A DNA stretch of 14,589 nucleotides, from NCBI GenBank assembly GCA_028287035.1, contig JAQBQL010000163.1, forward strand, positions 1-14,589, written 5' to 3'. Shown here in pieces: positions 6,901 to 14,049 of the stretch (position 1 is the stretch's first letter; the number at the start of each line of letters is the position of its first letter). This stretch comes from Labilithrix sp. Its GTDB lineage: Bacteria; Myxococcota; Polyangia; Polyangiales; Polyangiaceae. Both the position numbers and the translations under genes were made by a program. The notes under the pieces were generated by a model. It worked only from the letters and a program-made list of their open reading frames with translations, made no database searches and was not told where the DNA came from.

Positions 6901-7388
6901 GACTTGCCGCGTTGGCGCACGAGACGCACGACGAGGTAGACGAGCGCGGCGATGTTGAGCAGCAGGGTCGTCACGCGGAGCGCGCTGACGTGGTGCGCGA
7001 TCTCGTAGATCTCGATCGGGATGAACGAGAGCGTCACGACGACGGTGAGGTACTCCGCCCACTTCTTCTGGAGCCACAGGCCGAGACCCTCGGTCGCGAA
7101 CACCGCCGCGTAGACGAAGCTCCCCACCCCGAGCGCTTCGAGATGATGCGTGCTGATGCCCGCGACCTTCGCGATGAGCTGGTGGAGGTGATGGTTCCCC
7201 GGGCTGACGTGGGCCAGGATCGCCCAGTGCCCCAGCGTCTGCGGGGCATCCCGGTGCGCCATCACCAACGCTGCCACACCGGCGACGACGAGGAGCGTCA
7301 CCTTGATCAGCTTCCCGATCGCGATGAGCGTCACGCCGAGCGCGCGATCGCCGCCTTTTTTGTTCTCGTCACCGGACCTTGACGTCAT
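6744..7388 (-). CDS. DUF2127 integral membrane protein
   Basis: This encodes 214 residues with about four membrane segments, starting with LIAIGKLIKVTLLVVAG (about 22-38). The core matches the DUF2127 pattern: GKLIK, HRDAPQTLGHW, a His-rich loop with PGNHHLHQL, GVGSFVYAAVFATEGLGLWL, KKWAEYLTVV and IPIEIYEI. The function of the family is unknown. The recognisable domain ends near VRLVRQRGK (about residue 161); the remaining 50 or so residues are Ser/Ala/Arg-rich and are largely encoded antisense to the SAM-binding motif of the methyltransferase gene, so the tail is probably an accidental extension. ATG 7388 has a Shine-Dalgarno GAGG with 6 nt spacing, which sits inside a small hairpin. It follows the CxxCH lipoprotein gene by 31 bp. 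Confidence 0.88.
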   Translation of the reverse strand: MTSRSGDENKKGGDRALGVTLIAIGKLIKVTLLVVAGVAALVMAHRDAPQTLGHWAILAHVSPGNHHLHQLIAKVAGISTHHLEALGVGSFVYAAVFATEGLGLWLQKKWAEYLTVVVTLSFIPIEIYEIAHHVSALRVTTLLLNIAALVYLVVRLVRQRGKSHGKTSDRAARQRLPLSSTPIASIPSSLAAARAVPRPQNGSTMVEAPTSSRR

Positions 7389-7392
7389 GGGC

Positions 7393-7409
7393 TGCCTCTT
7401 CGCGAGGCA
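7393..7409 (-). promoter_or_regulatory. Hairpin covering the DUF2127 ribosome-binding site
   Basis: On the minus strand the sequence TGCCTC-GCGAA-GAGGCA forms a perfect 6-bp stem with a 5-nt loop. The GAGG Shine-Dalgarno sequence of the DUF2127 gene lies in the 3' arm, 6 nt before the ATG. Folding in the mRNA would hide the ribosome-binding site. There is no U-run after it, so it is not an intrinsic terminator. Confidence 0.45.
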
Positions 7410-7419
7410 AGCCGCGTGC

Positions 7420-8355
7420 TCAGGGCGAGAGGATGCGTCCCGGGGCGCCGCTCGCGCCCGCCGCGCTGTGACACGAGTTGCAGTCGCCGGAGGTGACGCT
7501 GCCGAGCATCGCCCGCACGGTGGTGCCGTCCGTCACGGTGGCGCGGTACGGCGCGCGGAGCCGGGCGCTTCCTCCGCTGCGCACGTCGAAGTTGCCGGCG
7601 GCGTTCACGGTCGCCTTCACGACGCGGCCGTCCTTGTCGGTGATGGTCACGGTGAGGGTCGGCGGCGGCGCCGCGCCGTTGCAGTCGCCGATGTCGTGAG
7701 CGCCGCGGTAGACGGTCCCCGCGATCCGGAGGTTCGGGCCGCCGCTCTTCTGGTGGCACGCGTTGCAGGCGAGGCCGGGATGCATGAGGTCCGAGCCCTG
7801 GTCGCCGCGCGTCCACTTCACGCCGCTCGTGCAGGGAGGCGCCGCATCGACGCCGGCCTCGGCATCCAGCGACGCGTCGAGACCGGCCTCAGGCGGCGGC
7901 GCGTCGGTGCAGGCGGCGGCGCGCGGCGTGCCGGCGCTCACCCATTCCTGCATCGTCGCGATCTCATCGGCCTCGGGCGGCGCGGCCGGGGGCGGCGGCA
8001 TGGGGCGGGGCGCGCTCTTCATGCGGGCGAGCGCGACCTGCGCGATCGTCACGTTGGGGTCGGCCTTCGAGGCGGCCACGAGATCCGCCCAGTCGAGCAG
8101 GCGCGGCGTGCCCGCGGTGGTCCCGTCGTGACACCCGATGCAGCGATTCTCGAGGAGCGCCTGCACGTCACACGGCAGACCGGTGACGAGGCCCGTGCCC
8201 GCGGCGCCGCTCGGCCCGCCATCGGCCGCGGGGAGGATGACCGCGCCGGCGTCGAGCTCCGAGTCCGGGCTCAGCCGCTCGAGATTGCCCGAGCCGCACG
8301 CCGCGACGGCGACGAAGGCGCCGAGGACGGCGACGAGGAACGGGAGGAAGCGCAC
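7420..8355 (-). CDS. Lipoprotein with three CxxCH (c-type heme) motifs
   Basis: This encodes 311 residues with a lipoprotein signal (VAVAAC, lipid-linked Cys20). Three heme-c attachment motifs follow: CIGCH 72-76, CNACH 197-201 and CNSCH 292-296. An Ala/Asp/Pro-rich linker at about 150-175 separates the first from the others. Between the second and third motif, GTVYRG and then a TVTITDKDGRVVKATVNAAGNF stretch look like a carboxypeptidase-regulatory-like beta domain. The protein is probably an envelope electron carrier or an oxidoreductase-associated subunit, but the partner is not visible. The start is GTG 8355 with no clear Shine-Dalgarno sequence; it is supported by the signal peptide. The gene lies 99 bp after the OmpA-like gene and 31 bp before the DUF2127 gene on the same strand. 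Confidence 0.85.
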   Translation of the reverse strand: MRFLPFLVAVLGAFVAVAACGSGNLERLSPDSELDAGAVILPAADGGPSGAAGTGLVTGLPCDVQALLENRCIGCHDGTTAGTPRLLDWADLVAASKADPNVTIAQVALARMKSAPRPMPPPPAAPPEADEIATMQEWVSAGTPRAAACTDAPPPEAGLDASLDAEAGVDAAPPCTSGVKWTRGDQGSDLMHPGLACNACHQKSGGPNLRIAGTVYRGAHDIGDCNGAAPPPTLTVTITDKDGRVVKATVNAAGNFDVRSGGSARLRAPYRATVTDGTTVRAMLGSVTSGDCNSCHSAAGASGAPGRILSP

Positions 8356-8454
8356 GTGGACAGCACGATGATGGGGCAGCTCGGGGCCGCGAGCACCCCC
8401 CGAGGCGTCATGGCGCGCGCTTCTCGCGCACTTTTGCCTACCTCGCGAGGCGCC

Positions 8455-8955
8455 TCAGTCGAGGCGGATGTCGACGCGGCGGTCGCGCTGCCAGCTGTCG
8501 TCGTCCTTGCCCTCGGCGTCGAGCTCGCCGCGCGAGGTCTTCGACATGGCGCGGGCCTCGACCCCGAGGCGCGAGAGGTAGACGTGCACGGCGTCGGCGC
8601 GGTGATCGCCGAGGACCATGTTGTACTCGGTCTCGCCGCGCGGGTCGGCGCGGCCGACGAGGGCGAGCTTGCGCCCCTTGAGCGGACCCGTGGTGACGCA
8701 CTTGGCGACCTGCTCGAGGACGTCGCGATCGGCCGGCATGAGGGCCGCCTCGTCGTAGTCGAACTTGGGCGCGCGATCGGCGTTGTCGAACGTCACGTTG
8801 CAGAGGCGCGTGAGCTCGTCGTCGAGGCGCACGCTCCCGAGCTTGCCCGACGTGGTCGACACCTGCGAGGTCTCGCGGAGAGCGGGCTTGTGGGCGCAGC
8901 CGGCGAGGGTGGCGAGAGCTGCGGCGGCAAAGAGCGGAGCGAGAGAGCGGACCAT
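8455..8955 (-). CDS. OmpA/Pal-like outer-membrane lipoprotein
   Basis: This encodes 166 residues with a clear lipobox, TLAGC (Cys20), followed by Ala, which favours outer-membrane sorting. The C-terminal OmpA domain (about 65-166) shows FDYDEAAL and then VGRADPRGETEYNMVLGDHRADAV and RDRRVDIRL, the pattern that binds the diaminopimelate of peptidoglycan. It most likely tethers the outer membrane to the wall. It resembles Pal, but no tol genes are nearby, so I give no symbol. ATG 8955 is preceded by AAGGAGG with 5 nt spacing, the strongest ribosome-binding site in the window; the longer open frame to 9174 has no signal peptide and is rejected. It is divergent from the gene at 9046. Confidence 0.92.
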   Translation of the reverse strand: MVRSLAPLFAAAALATLAGCAHKPALRETSQVSTTSGKLGSVRLDDELTRLCNVTFDNADRAPKFDYDEAALMPADRDVLEQVAKCVTTGPLKGRKLALVGRADPRGETEYNMVLGDHRADAVHVYLSRLGVEARAMSKTSRGELDAEGKDDDSWQRDRRVDIRLD

Positions 8956-8981
8956 GAGGACCTCCTTGGGTTCTGACGCGG

Positions 8982-9024
8982 GTACGTCCATGGCGGGTAC
9001 AAGGTCGCGCTCGGCCCGTACAAG
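8982..9024. promoter_or_regulatory. GTAC direct repeats in the divergent intergenic region
   Basis: GTACAAG occurs at 8997-9003 and 9018-9024, exactly 21 bp apart (two helical turns), each preceded by a GC-rich GGG/CCC context. A third GTAC is at 8982-8985. They lie in the 90-bp space between the OmpA-like gene and the gene at 9046, where promoters for both must be. This could be an operator; no protein is assigned. Confidence 0.3.
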
Positions 9025-9045
9025 TTTCGGGCGTAGAAAGGGAGG

Positions 9046-9564
9046 ATGACCGTCGCCGCTGCGGAGGAGCGCGCGCCACGCTGGCGTGACGGGCTCGTCG
9101 CGCTCGCGGTGGCGACGAGCATCGCGGGGGCGGGGCTCGGCTTCTCGTACGCGGGGCTCCTGACGCTCACGCACGTCGCTGCCGGGATGCTCTACGTGGG
9201 CGCATCGTTCGTGATCCAGGCCTTCGCGGCGCTCGTCGCGGCGCGCGCGTGCCTGGGGACGCCGCCGCGCGCGGCCCTCGCGCCCTTCGTTCGTACGCTG
9301 TGGCCCCAGGAGATCATGTTCGTCGGCCTCGTCGGCCTTTCACTGTGCGGCGTCGGCGCACGCGAGCCCGGTGGGCTCCTCGTGCTCGGCTGTCTCGTGT
9401 GGCAGGCGGCGTTGACGTTCCGCTTCTTCCAGGCGCTCGCCCCGGCCCGCAGCGCGGCGCGCGCCGCCCTTGCGCTGCTCGCGCACTACGCCGTCATCTT
9501 CGTGCTCGTCGGGACGTACGCGCACGTCCAGGACCTCTTTCCGTATCCGCGAGGGGTGCTGTGA
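9046..9564 (+). CDS. Integral membrane protein of unknown function
   Basis: This encodes 172 residues, mostly hydrophobic, with about five predicted membrane spans: roughly 17-37, 42-68, 88-103, 108-128 and 135-158. I recognise no family motif. The start ATG is preceded directly by AAGGGAGG, so the Shine-Dalgarno core is unusually close; pairing through AAGG gives about 4 nt spacing. The stop overlaps the GTG of the PHP-domain gene (GTGA at 9561-9564), so the two are probably made together and may act together in the membrane. Confidence 0.75.
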   Translation: MTVAAAEERAPRWRDGLVALAVATSIAGAGLGFSYAGLLTLTHVAAGMLYVGASFVIQAFAALVAARACLGTPPRAALAPFVRTLWPQEIMFVGLVGLSLCGVGAREPGGLLVLGCLVWQAALTFRFFQALAPARSAARAALALLAHYAVIFVLVGTYAHVQDLFPYPRGVL

Positions 9565-10463
9565 AGGGCCTGCTCGTCCCGGCTGCGCTGCTGCTCGTCG
9601 CGCTTGCGGGTAGCGCCGTGCGCACGCCTCCCTCGTGGTCACCGTCGCGCATCGGCGAGCGTTACGTGCTCGAGGGCGACGTGCACGTTCACTCGTCGTT
9701 CGAGGGCGCGCTCTCGACCCCGCTCGATCTGCCGGTGCTCGCGCGCGAGCGGCAGCTCGACTTCATCGCGGTGACCGAGCACAACGCCTGGTTCGGCGGC
9801 GCGATGGCCCGGACCTTCGCGCGCACGCTCGCCCCTGACCTCGTGGTGCTCCCGTCCGAGGAGGTCACGAACCGCGACTACCACCTCCTCGCGATCGGCC
9901 TGGAGGCGCGGGTCGACCCGCAGCTGCCGCTCTCCGCGATCGCGCGCGAGGTTCACCGGCAGGGCGGCATCGTGGTCGCCGCGCATCCGACGCGTGACAC
10001 GTGGCCGCTTCTCCTCGGGCTCGCCGACCAGCACGCGCTCGATGGGTCCGAGATCTTCCACCCGACGATGCGCGGGCGCCCCGACGTCGCCGCCGAGCAC
10101 GCCGCGTTCGCCGACGAGGCGGCGCGTCGGAGCGGGCGCGCGCTGCTCCGTCTCGGCAGCTCGGACTACCACGGCGGGCGCGGGCTCGGCGTGCTGCGCA
10201 CCATCGTCCTCGCCGACGCGCCCACCGCGGCCGGCGTGATGGACGCGCTCCGGGCCGGACGCGCCGCCGCGGCGAGCGACGACGGACGGCTCGCCGGCGA
10301 CGAGGCGACGGTCGCCGCGCTGCAGGGCGCGCGCTACGTACCGCGATCCACGACGACGCCGCTGCCCGGGCCGCGCGGCGCGCTCCAGCACGCGCTGGCG
10401 TGGCTCGGCTTCGTGGTCATGGTGGTCGGCGTGTCACGCGGGCGCCTGCCTCGCCGCCGCTAG
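9561..10463 (+). CDS. Membrane-anchored PHP-domain metal-dependent phosphoesterase (CehA/McbA-like)
   Basis: This encodes 300 residues. An N-terminal hydrophobic helix (3-20) and a C-terminal one (about 278-292, followed by an Arg-rich end) flank a PHP domain with a complete set of likely metal ligands: H42-V-H44, T72-E-H-N75, E100/E101, H108, H142 in AAHPTRD, and D202-Y-H204 in GSSDYHG. PHP enzymes hydrolyse phosphoesters using a three-metal centre; CehA-like members are extracytoplasmic. Topology suggests the domain lies on the outer face of the inner membrane. Start GTG 9561 overlaps the previous stop, with GAGGGG just upstream. The substrate is unknown. Confidence 0.88.
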   Translation: MKGLLVPAALLLVALAGSAVRTPPSWSPSRIGERYVLEGDVHVHSSFEGALSTPLDLPVLARERQLDFIAVTEHNAWFGGAMARTFARTLAPDLVVLPSEEVTNRDYHLLAIGLEARVDPQLPLSAIAREVHRQGGIVVAAHPTRDTWPLLLGLADQHALDGSEIFHPTMRGRPDVAAEHAAFADEAARRSGRALLRLGSSDYHGGRGLGVLRTIVLADAPTAAGVMDALRAGRAAAASDDGRLAGDEATVAALQGARYVPRSTTTPLPGPRGALQHALAWLGFVVMVVGVSRGRLPRRR

Positions 10464-10472
10464 CGCAGGCGC
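10442..10472. terminator. Inverted repeat across convergent stop codons
   Basis: gcgcctgc (10442-10449) and gcaggcgc (10465-10472) form a perfect 8-bp stem with a 15-nt loop. It spans the stop of the PHP gene (10461-10463) and ends just before the kinase stop codon (10474-10476). There is no T-run on either side, so it could be a weak bidirectional transcript end or an mRNA 3' stabiliser rather than a classic terminator. Confidence 0.35.
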
Positions 10473-10473
10473 G

Positions 10474-12237
10474 TCAGCTTCCGCGGCGTGCCCAGACGAC
10501 GGCGACGTTGGCGGTCACCCCGAGCGTGGCGAGCCCCGAGACCAGCGGTCGGAGCTCGGGCCAGGCGATCGCGACGAGGAACGCGAGCGAGAGGCCCAGG
10601 GTCATCGGCCAGAGCTTCCGCTCGAGCACGAGGGTCATCGAGGCGGCGACCACCGCCCACAGGCCGATCTGGAGCGTGCGTGCGGCGACGAGCGTGAGGC
10701 CGAGCGGTCCGGCGCTCTCGAAGAGCAGGCACTGCGCCACGATGAGCAGGGCCACCGACCCGAAGATCCGCCGGTTGAAGAGGTTCCGCGTACGGCCGCG
10801 GGCGACGAGCCACGCGATCGCGAGGAAGGGCACCTGGACGATGCTGCCGAGCGCGTCGCGGTCGAACGTCTGGGGGCCGACGCGATCGCCCAGCAGCTGC
10901 GACACGGTCCACGCGAGACCGAGGAACCCGAAGAGCACCGCGCGGAGGCGCCGCCCCGCGCCCGGCTCGTGCTCGGGATGGACCCGGGAGTGCGTCGCGC
11001 GCTCGTGCGCCTCGTTGACGGAGGCCTCGCGGACCCGCGCCACGAGCTCCGGCTCGATGCCCGCGGCCTCGTCGAGGAGCGCCACCGCGATGCGGGGATC
11101 GCGTCCGAGCTCGTGCTCGATGACGAGCGTCGAGGCACGAGCGAGCCCGGCGCGCGCCGCCTCGTTCGCCGGCCACGTGCGGAGCGCCTCGCGGAAGGCG
11201 AAGCGGCACTCGCCGTAGAGGTCGTAGATCTTCCGGCGTGAGCTGTTCTTGCGCACCGCCTCCGTGAGGGCGACGAGCGCGCGGTCGGCGAAGGCCGCGA
11301 GGTGCTCGGAGTCCCGTGACTTGAGATAGTCGAGCACGTCCCGGCGCAGCGCCGAGACCGTCGAGTACCGGTTCGTGGGGAGCTTCTGCATCGCGCGCTG
11401 CCCGATCGCGGCGAGGCGCGGCGCGATCTTCCCCCAGTCGGTCGGCGGCGACCGGGCGATGGACTCGAAGATGAGCGGCGCCGTCGCCTGATCGTGCGGC
11501 GCGCGGCCCGTCGCGATCTCGTGGAGGACGGCGCCGAGCAGGTAGATGTCGGTCGCCTCCGAGACGTGCGCGTCCACGAGGCCGATCATCTCGGGCGCCG
11601 CGTAGTGGAGAGTGCCGCCCATGTCCTTGACGGACGCGGCGCGCGGCAGCTGACCGGCCGCGGCATCGGTGGTCGCGACGGCGAGACCCCAGTCGAGCAG
11701 GTACACCTCGCCGAACGATCCGAGCATCACGTTCTCGGGCTTGATGTCGCGATGCACGACGCCCTTCGCATGTGCGAACTCGACGATCTCGCAGAGACGC
11801 ACGACGATGCGGAGGTTCTGCTCGAGCAGGTCGCGCGCGCCGGCCGCCGCCGCCCACGACGCGTCGTCGATGCGCTCGTGCCACGTCTTGCCGTGGATGC
11901 GCCGCATGACGACCATCGGCACGCCGCCGTCGCCCTCGACGATGTCGTAGACCGGGACGACGCCGGGGTGCTCGAGGTAGCCCGTGACCCACGCCTCGGC
12001 GAGCACGCGGGCGGCGACGTGCTCGGCGGCGCCCGGGTGCGCGGTCTTGATGGCCACCGAGCGGCCGAGCGAGTTCTGCGTCGCCGCGCGCACCACCCCC
12101 ATGCCGCCTTCGCCGATGACCTCCCCGACGGTGAGGGCAGTCGCCGGCCTTGCTCCGAGCGAGGTCACGCCGGAGTGATCGTCCCCCATGCGCTCGGGGA
12201 CGCCGCTGTCGCTGGGGTGCATTCGAGGCCGCGTCAT
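10474..12237 (-). CDS. Hanks-type serine/threonine protein kinase with C-terminal membrane domain
   Basis: This encodes 587 residues. The kinase domain (about 35-310) has the glycine loop GEGGMG (42-47), ATP-binding K64 in VAIK, catalytic H162-R-D164 with K166 and N169, metal-binding D182-W-G184 (DWG replaces DFG), and AAPEM near 217. A TPR-like helical region follows (about 335-410), then about six membrane spans at roughly 435-580. The kinase therefore faces the cytoplasm with its anchor at the C-terminus, the reverse of a receptor with an N-terminal sensor. All catalytic residues are present, so it is probably active. ATG 12237 has no good Shine-Dalgarno; Met6 or Met17 are alternatives. 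It lies 15 nt after the gene at 12253-13056 and is probably co-transcribed with it. Confidence 0.93.
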   Translation of the reverse strand: MTRPRMHPSDSGVPERMGDDHSGVTSLGARPATALTVGEVIGEGGMGVVRAATQNSLGRSVAIKTAHPGAAEHVAARVLAEAWVTGYLEHPGVVPVYDIVEGDGGVPMVVMRRIHGKTWHERIDDASWAAAAGARDLLEQNLRIVVRLCEIVEFAHAKGVVHRDIKPENVMLGSFGEVYLLDWGLAVATTDAAAGQLPRAASVKDMGGTLHYAAPEMIGLVDAHVSEATDIYLLGAVLHEIATGRAPHDQATAPLIFESIARSPPTDWGKIAPRLAAIGQRAMQKLPTNRYSTVSALRRDVLDYLKSRDSEHLAAFADRALVALTEAVRKNSSRRKIYDLYGECRFAFREALRTWPANEAARAGLARASTLVIEHELGRDPRIAVALLDEAAGIEPELVARVREASVNEAHERATHSRVHPEHEPGAGRRLRAVLFGFLGLAWTVSQLLGDRVGPQTFDRDALGSIVQVPFLAIAWLVARGRTRNLFNRRIFGSVALLIVAQCLLFESAGPLGLTLVAARTLQIGLWAVVAASMTLVLERKLWPMTLGLSLAFLVAIAWPELRPLVSGLATLGVTANVAVVWARRGS

Positions 12238-12252
12238 GGCCGCAGGAGAATC

Positions 12253-13056
12253 TTACTCCGCGAGGGCCGGCTTTACCCAATGGCTGACGAGCCACGCCAG
12301 CGGAAATCGCTCCTCGCGCAGCGTCCGATCGACCCGGGCGACGCGCGCGTCGGCCCGCGGGCTGCCGTAGGCGCGTGCGTAGAGCGCCCAGTTCGAGAGC
12401 TCGTAGCGGTGAAGGAGCGCCGCGAAGCGATGGCCGTCGAAGGCGGCGAGCGCGCGCAGCCCCTCGTCCGGCGAGCCGGCGTCGTGGAGCGCGGTGGTGG
12501 CGTCGAAGAGGAGCTGCCGCAGGTCCTCGAAGGCGCGCTCGGGATCGGCGGCGATGCCCTCGAGCAGCCGCTCGAAGGCCCGCGCGCTCAGCCCCGCCGC
12601 GGCTGCCGTCTCGGCCATGGCCGGCACCTGCGTCTCGAGGAAGGTCGAGCGTCCCGGCCGGCCGAGCAGGCGCCCGACGAGGTAGACGTCGAACGAGCTC
12701 GCGATGGCCTCGCCGAGGAACATCGACGAGGCCGACGCGCGTTTGCCGCGGGCCGGGAACGCCGTCGCGGCGAGATGGTGGAACGCGGCATGCGTCACGA
12801 CGTCCGCCGGGAGGGTCGCGCGGTCGAGCACGTCGCCGCCCGCATCCGCCGTCCAGAAGGTGAGGTTCAGGAGGAGCGCACGGTCGGCCCGTCCCTCGAA
12901 GGTGCCGGGCAGCACGCGGAACGGGTACTTCGCGCGGACGAGCACCTCCTTCAGCTCGGCGTACAGCGCGAGGTGACGGAACGAGCGTTCGTCCTCGACG
13001 CGCAGCTGATCGAGCGTGAGACGGACGAGGGCGAGCTTTCCGGAGGGCCGCGGCAT
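12253..13056 (-). CDS. Uncharacterised protein with degenerate zincin-like motif
   Basis: This encodes 267 residues with no family I can name and no signal peptide. One segment, VVTHAAFHHLAATAF (H89, H93, H94), followed by LGEAIASSFD with E116, resembles the gluzincin layout HExxH...E, but the catalytic Glu after the first His is Ala. It may be a non-catalytic relative or a chance likeness. The C-terminal half is helical, with a YELSNWALYARAYGSP segment. ATG 13056 is preferred over GTG 13074, which lies 6 codons upstream; neither has a strong Shine-Dalgarno. The kinase gene starts 15 nt after its stop, so it may be a kinase partner or substrate. It is divergent from the hydrolase gene with 56 bp between starts. 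Confidence 0.7.
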   Translation of the reverse strand: MPRPSGKLALVRLTLDQLRVEDERSFRHLALYAELKEVLVRAKYPFRVLPGTFEGRADRALLLNLTFWTADAGGDVLDRATLPADVVTHAAFHHLAATAFPARGKRASASSMFLGEAIASSFDVYLVGRLLGRPGRSTFLETQVPAMAETAAAAGLSARAFERLLEGIAADPERAFEDLRQLLFDATTALHDAGSPDEGLRALAAFDGHRFAALLHRYELSNWALYARAYGSPRADARVARVDRTLREERFPLAWLVSHWVKPALAE

Positions 13057-13064
13057 CGGCGCGG

Positions 13065-13102
13065 AACCTACCACTGGCGCGCGCGCCGAACCGGGCTAGG
13101 TT
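13065..13102. promoter_or_regulatory. Symmetric divergent promoter/operator candidate
   Basis: TAGGTT occurs on the plus strand at 13097-13102, 10 nt before ATG 13113, and on the minus strand at 13070-13065, 8 nt before ATG 13056. Between them is a perfect 12-bp palindrome, ggcgcgcgcgcc (13076-13087). The two hexamers may be -10 boxes of back-to-back promoters giving very short leaders, or half-sites of one operator. Confidence 0.35.
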
Positions 13103-13112
13103 GCGCGTCGCC

Positions 13113-14042
13113 ATGCGCCGTCTTTCGATCTTCTCTTCTGCCGTCTTCGCGCTCTCGCTCGTGCTCGGGGCGGCGTGCTCCTCCGACCCGTCGGGCGCCC
13201 CGGCGGTCGCCACGGTCGACGCGACCGCCGATGCCGCTGACGGCGAGCCGGCCGCTGCCGATGCGAGCGCGCCCGACGCGGACGCTGCGGTCACCGCCGA
13301 CGCGGGCCCGGTGCCGAGCAGCGGCGGCAAGGGCGGCCTGCCTTGCACGTCCACGCAGACGGTGTCGGGCCGCACGGTCTGCGTCACCCGGGTGGGCAGC
13401 GTCGAGATGAAGATCCTCCTGCCGCTCGGCGGCGCGGGCGCGCTGCGGCTCGGGCTCTACCTGCACGGCGACGGTGCCGCGGCCCACAAGAGCGGAAGCG
13501 TCTTCAAGCCGATGATCGCGTGGGCGGACGCCCAGCACGGCATCGGCGTGAGCTTCCTCGCCCCGAACGGCTGCGCGTGGTGGCAGACGCCCGCCCACGA
13601 CTGCGCCTCGGCGCAGGTCGACCGGGACGCGGCTGCCGAGAACGCGACGGCGCTCGCGGCGGCCGTGGTGGCGCTCGAAGGGGCCTACGACATCGAGACC
13701 GACGCCTACCGGTACTACGGCGCCTCGGGAGGCTCGATCTTCCTGACCGACGAGTGGATCCCGCTCCACGGCGGCGATCACCCGGGCGTGTTCGCGCTGA
13801 TGTGCGGCGGGGAAGCGTCGCCCCGCGCCTACGCGTGGGACCCGACGAACGCCGCGGCGCGCGCGAAGAACCCGCTCTGGTTCACGTACGGCGACATGGA
13901 TTTCCTGCTCACCGACGAGCAAGCGGCGGTCGCCGCGTTCAAGGGCAAGGGGTTCTCGGTGACCGAGAAGATCGTGCCGGGCGCCGGCCACTGCGAGTTC
14001 GACGGCCACGGCGAGGCGATGGGCATCTGGACCGCGAACTGA
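13113..14042 (+). CDS. Lipoprotein alpha/beta hydrolase (esterase/PHB-depolymerase-like)
   Basis: This encodes 309 residues. A signal peptide ends at LGAAC (Cys22), followed by an Ala/Asp/Pro-rich spacer (about 25-75) that would hold the enzyme away from the membrane. The hydrolase domain has an oxyanion-type LHGDGAA, nucleophile elbow G-A-S205-G-G-S, an acid candidate in YGDMDF (D261 or D263), and the catalytic His293 in GAGHCEF. The order Ser-Asp-His and the GxSGG elbow resemble secreted esterases such as feruloyl esterases and polyhydroxybutyrate depolymerases; the exact substrate is not determinable. ATG 13113 is chosen over TTG 13101 because it starts the signal peptide with MRRLSIF. The stop is 7 bp from a convergent gene. 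Confidence 0.88.
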   Translation: MRRLSIFSSAVFALSLVLGAACSSDPSGAPAVATVDATADAADGEPAAADASAPDADAAVTADAGPVPSSGGKGGLPCTSTQTVSGRTVCVTRVGSVEMKILLPLGGAGALRLGLYLHGDGAAAHKSGSVFKPMIAWADAQHGIGVSFLAPNGCAWWQTPAHDCASAQVDRDAAAENATALAAAVVALEGAYDIETDAYRYYGASGGSIFLTDEWIPLHGGDHPGVFALMCGGEASPRAYAWDPTNAAARAKNPLWFTYGDMDFLLTDEQAAVAAFKGKGFSVTEKIVPGAGHCEFDGHGEAMGIWTAN

Positions 14043-14049
14043 CCGTCCG

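Noticed and set aside
7753..7767. TGGCAC...TTGCA resembling a sigma-54 promoter
   Set aside because: The spacing is two bases too short, and the bases are the reverse complement of the CNACH heme-motif codons.
8415..8435. Short hairpin followed by TTTT, terminator-like on the plus strand
   Set aside because: The stem is only 5 bp and no plus-strand gene ends there.
8441..8456. Two overlapping 10-bp palindromes (cctcgcgagg, gaggcgcctc) at the OmpA-like gene stop
   Set aside because: Such GC palindromes are expected often by chance in this composition; no U-run or spacing supports a function.
7303..8976. Long plus-strand open frame (557 codons)
   Set aside because: It lies opposite the CxxCH lipoprotein and the OmpA-like gene, whose motifs are clear; composition is Arg/Ala/Gly-rich.
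13072..13074. GTG start for the kinase-linked protein
   Set aside because: It adds six residues without a ribosome-binding site and would run through the TAGGTT element; ATG 13056 is simpler.
10460..13387. Very long minus-strand open frame (975 codons)
   Set aside because: It shares the strand but not the frame with the kinase and its neighbour, and reads as Arg/Ala repeats; the kinase frame carries all catalytic motifs.
11494..13410. Long plus-strand open frame (638 codons)
   Set aside because: It is antisense to the kinase and its neighbour, with no recognisable domain.
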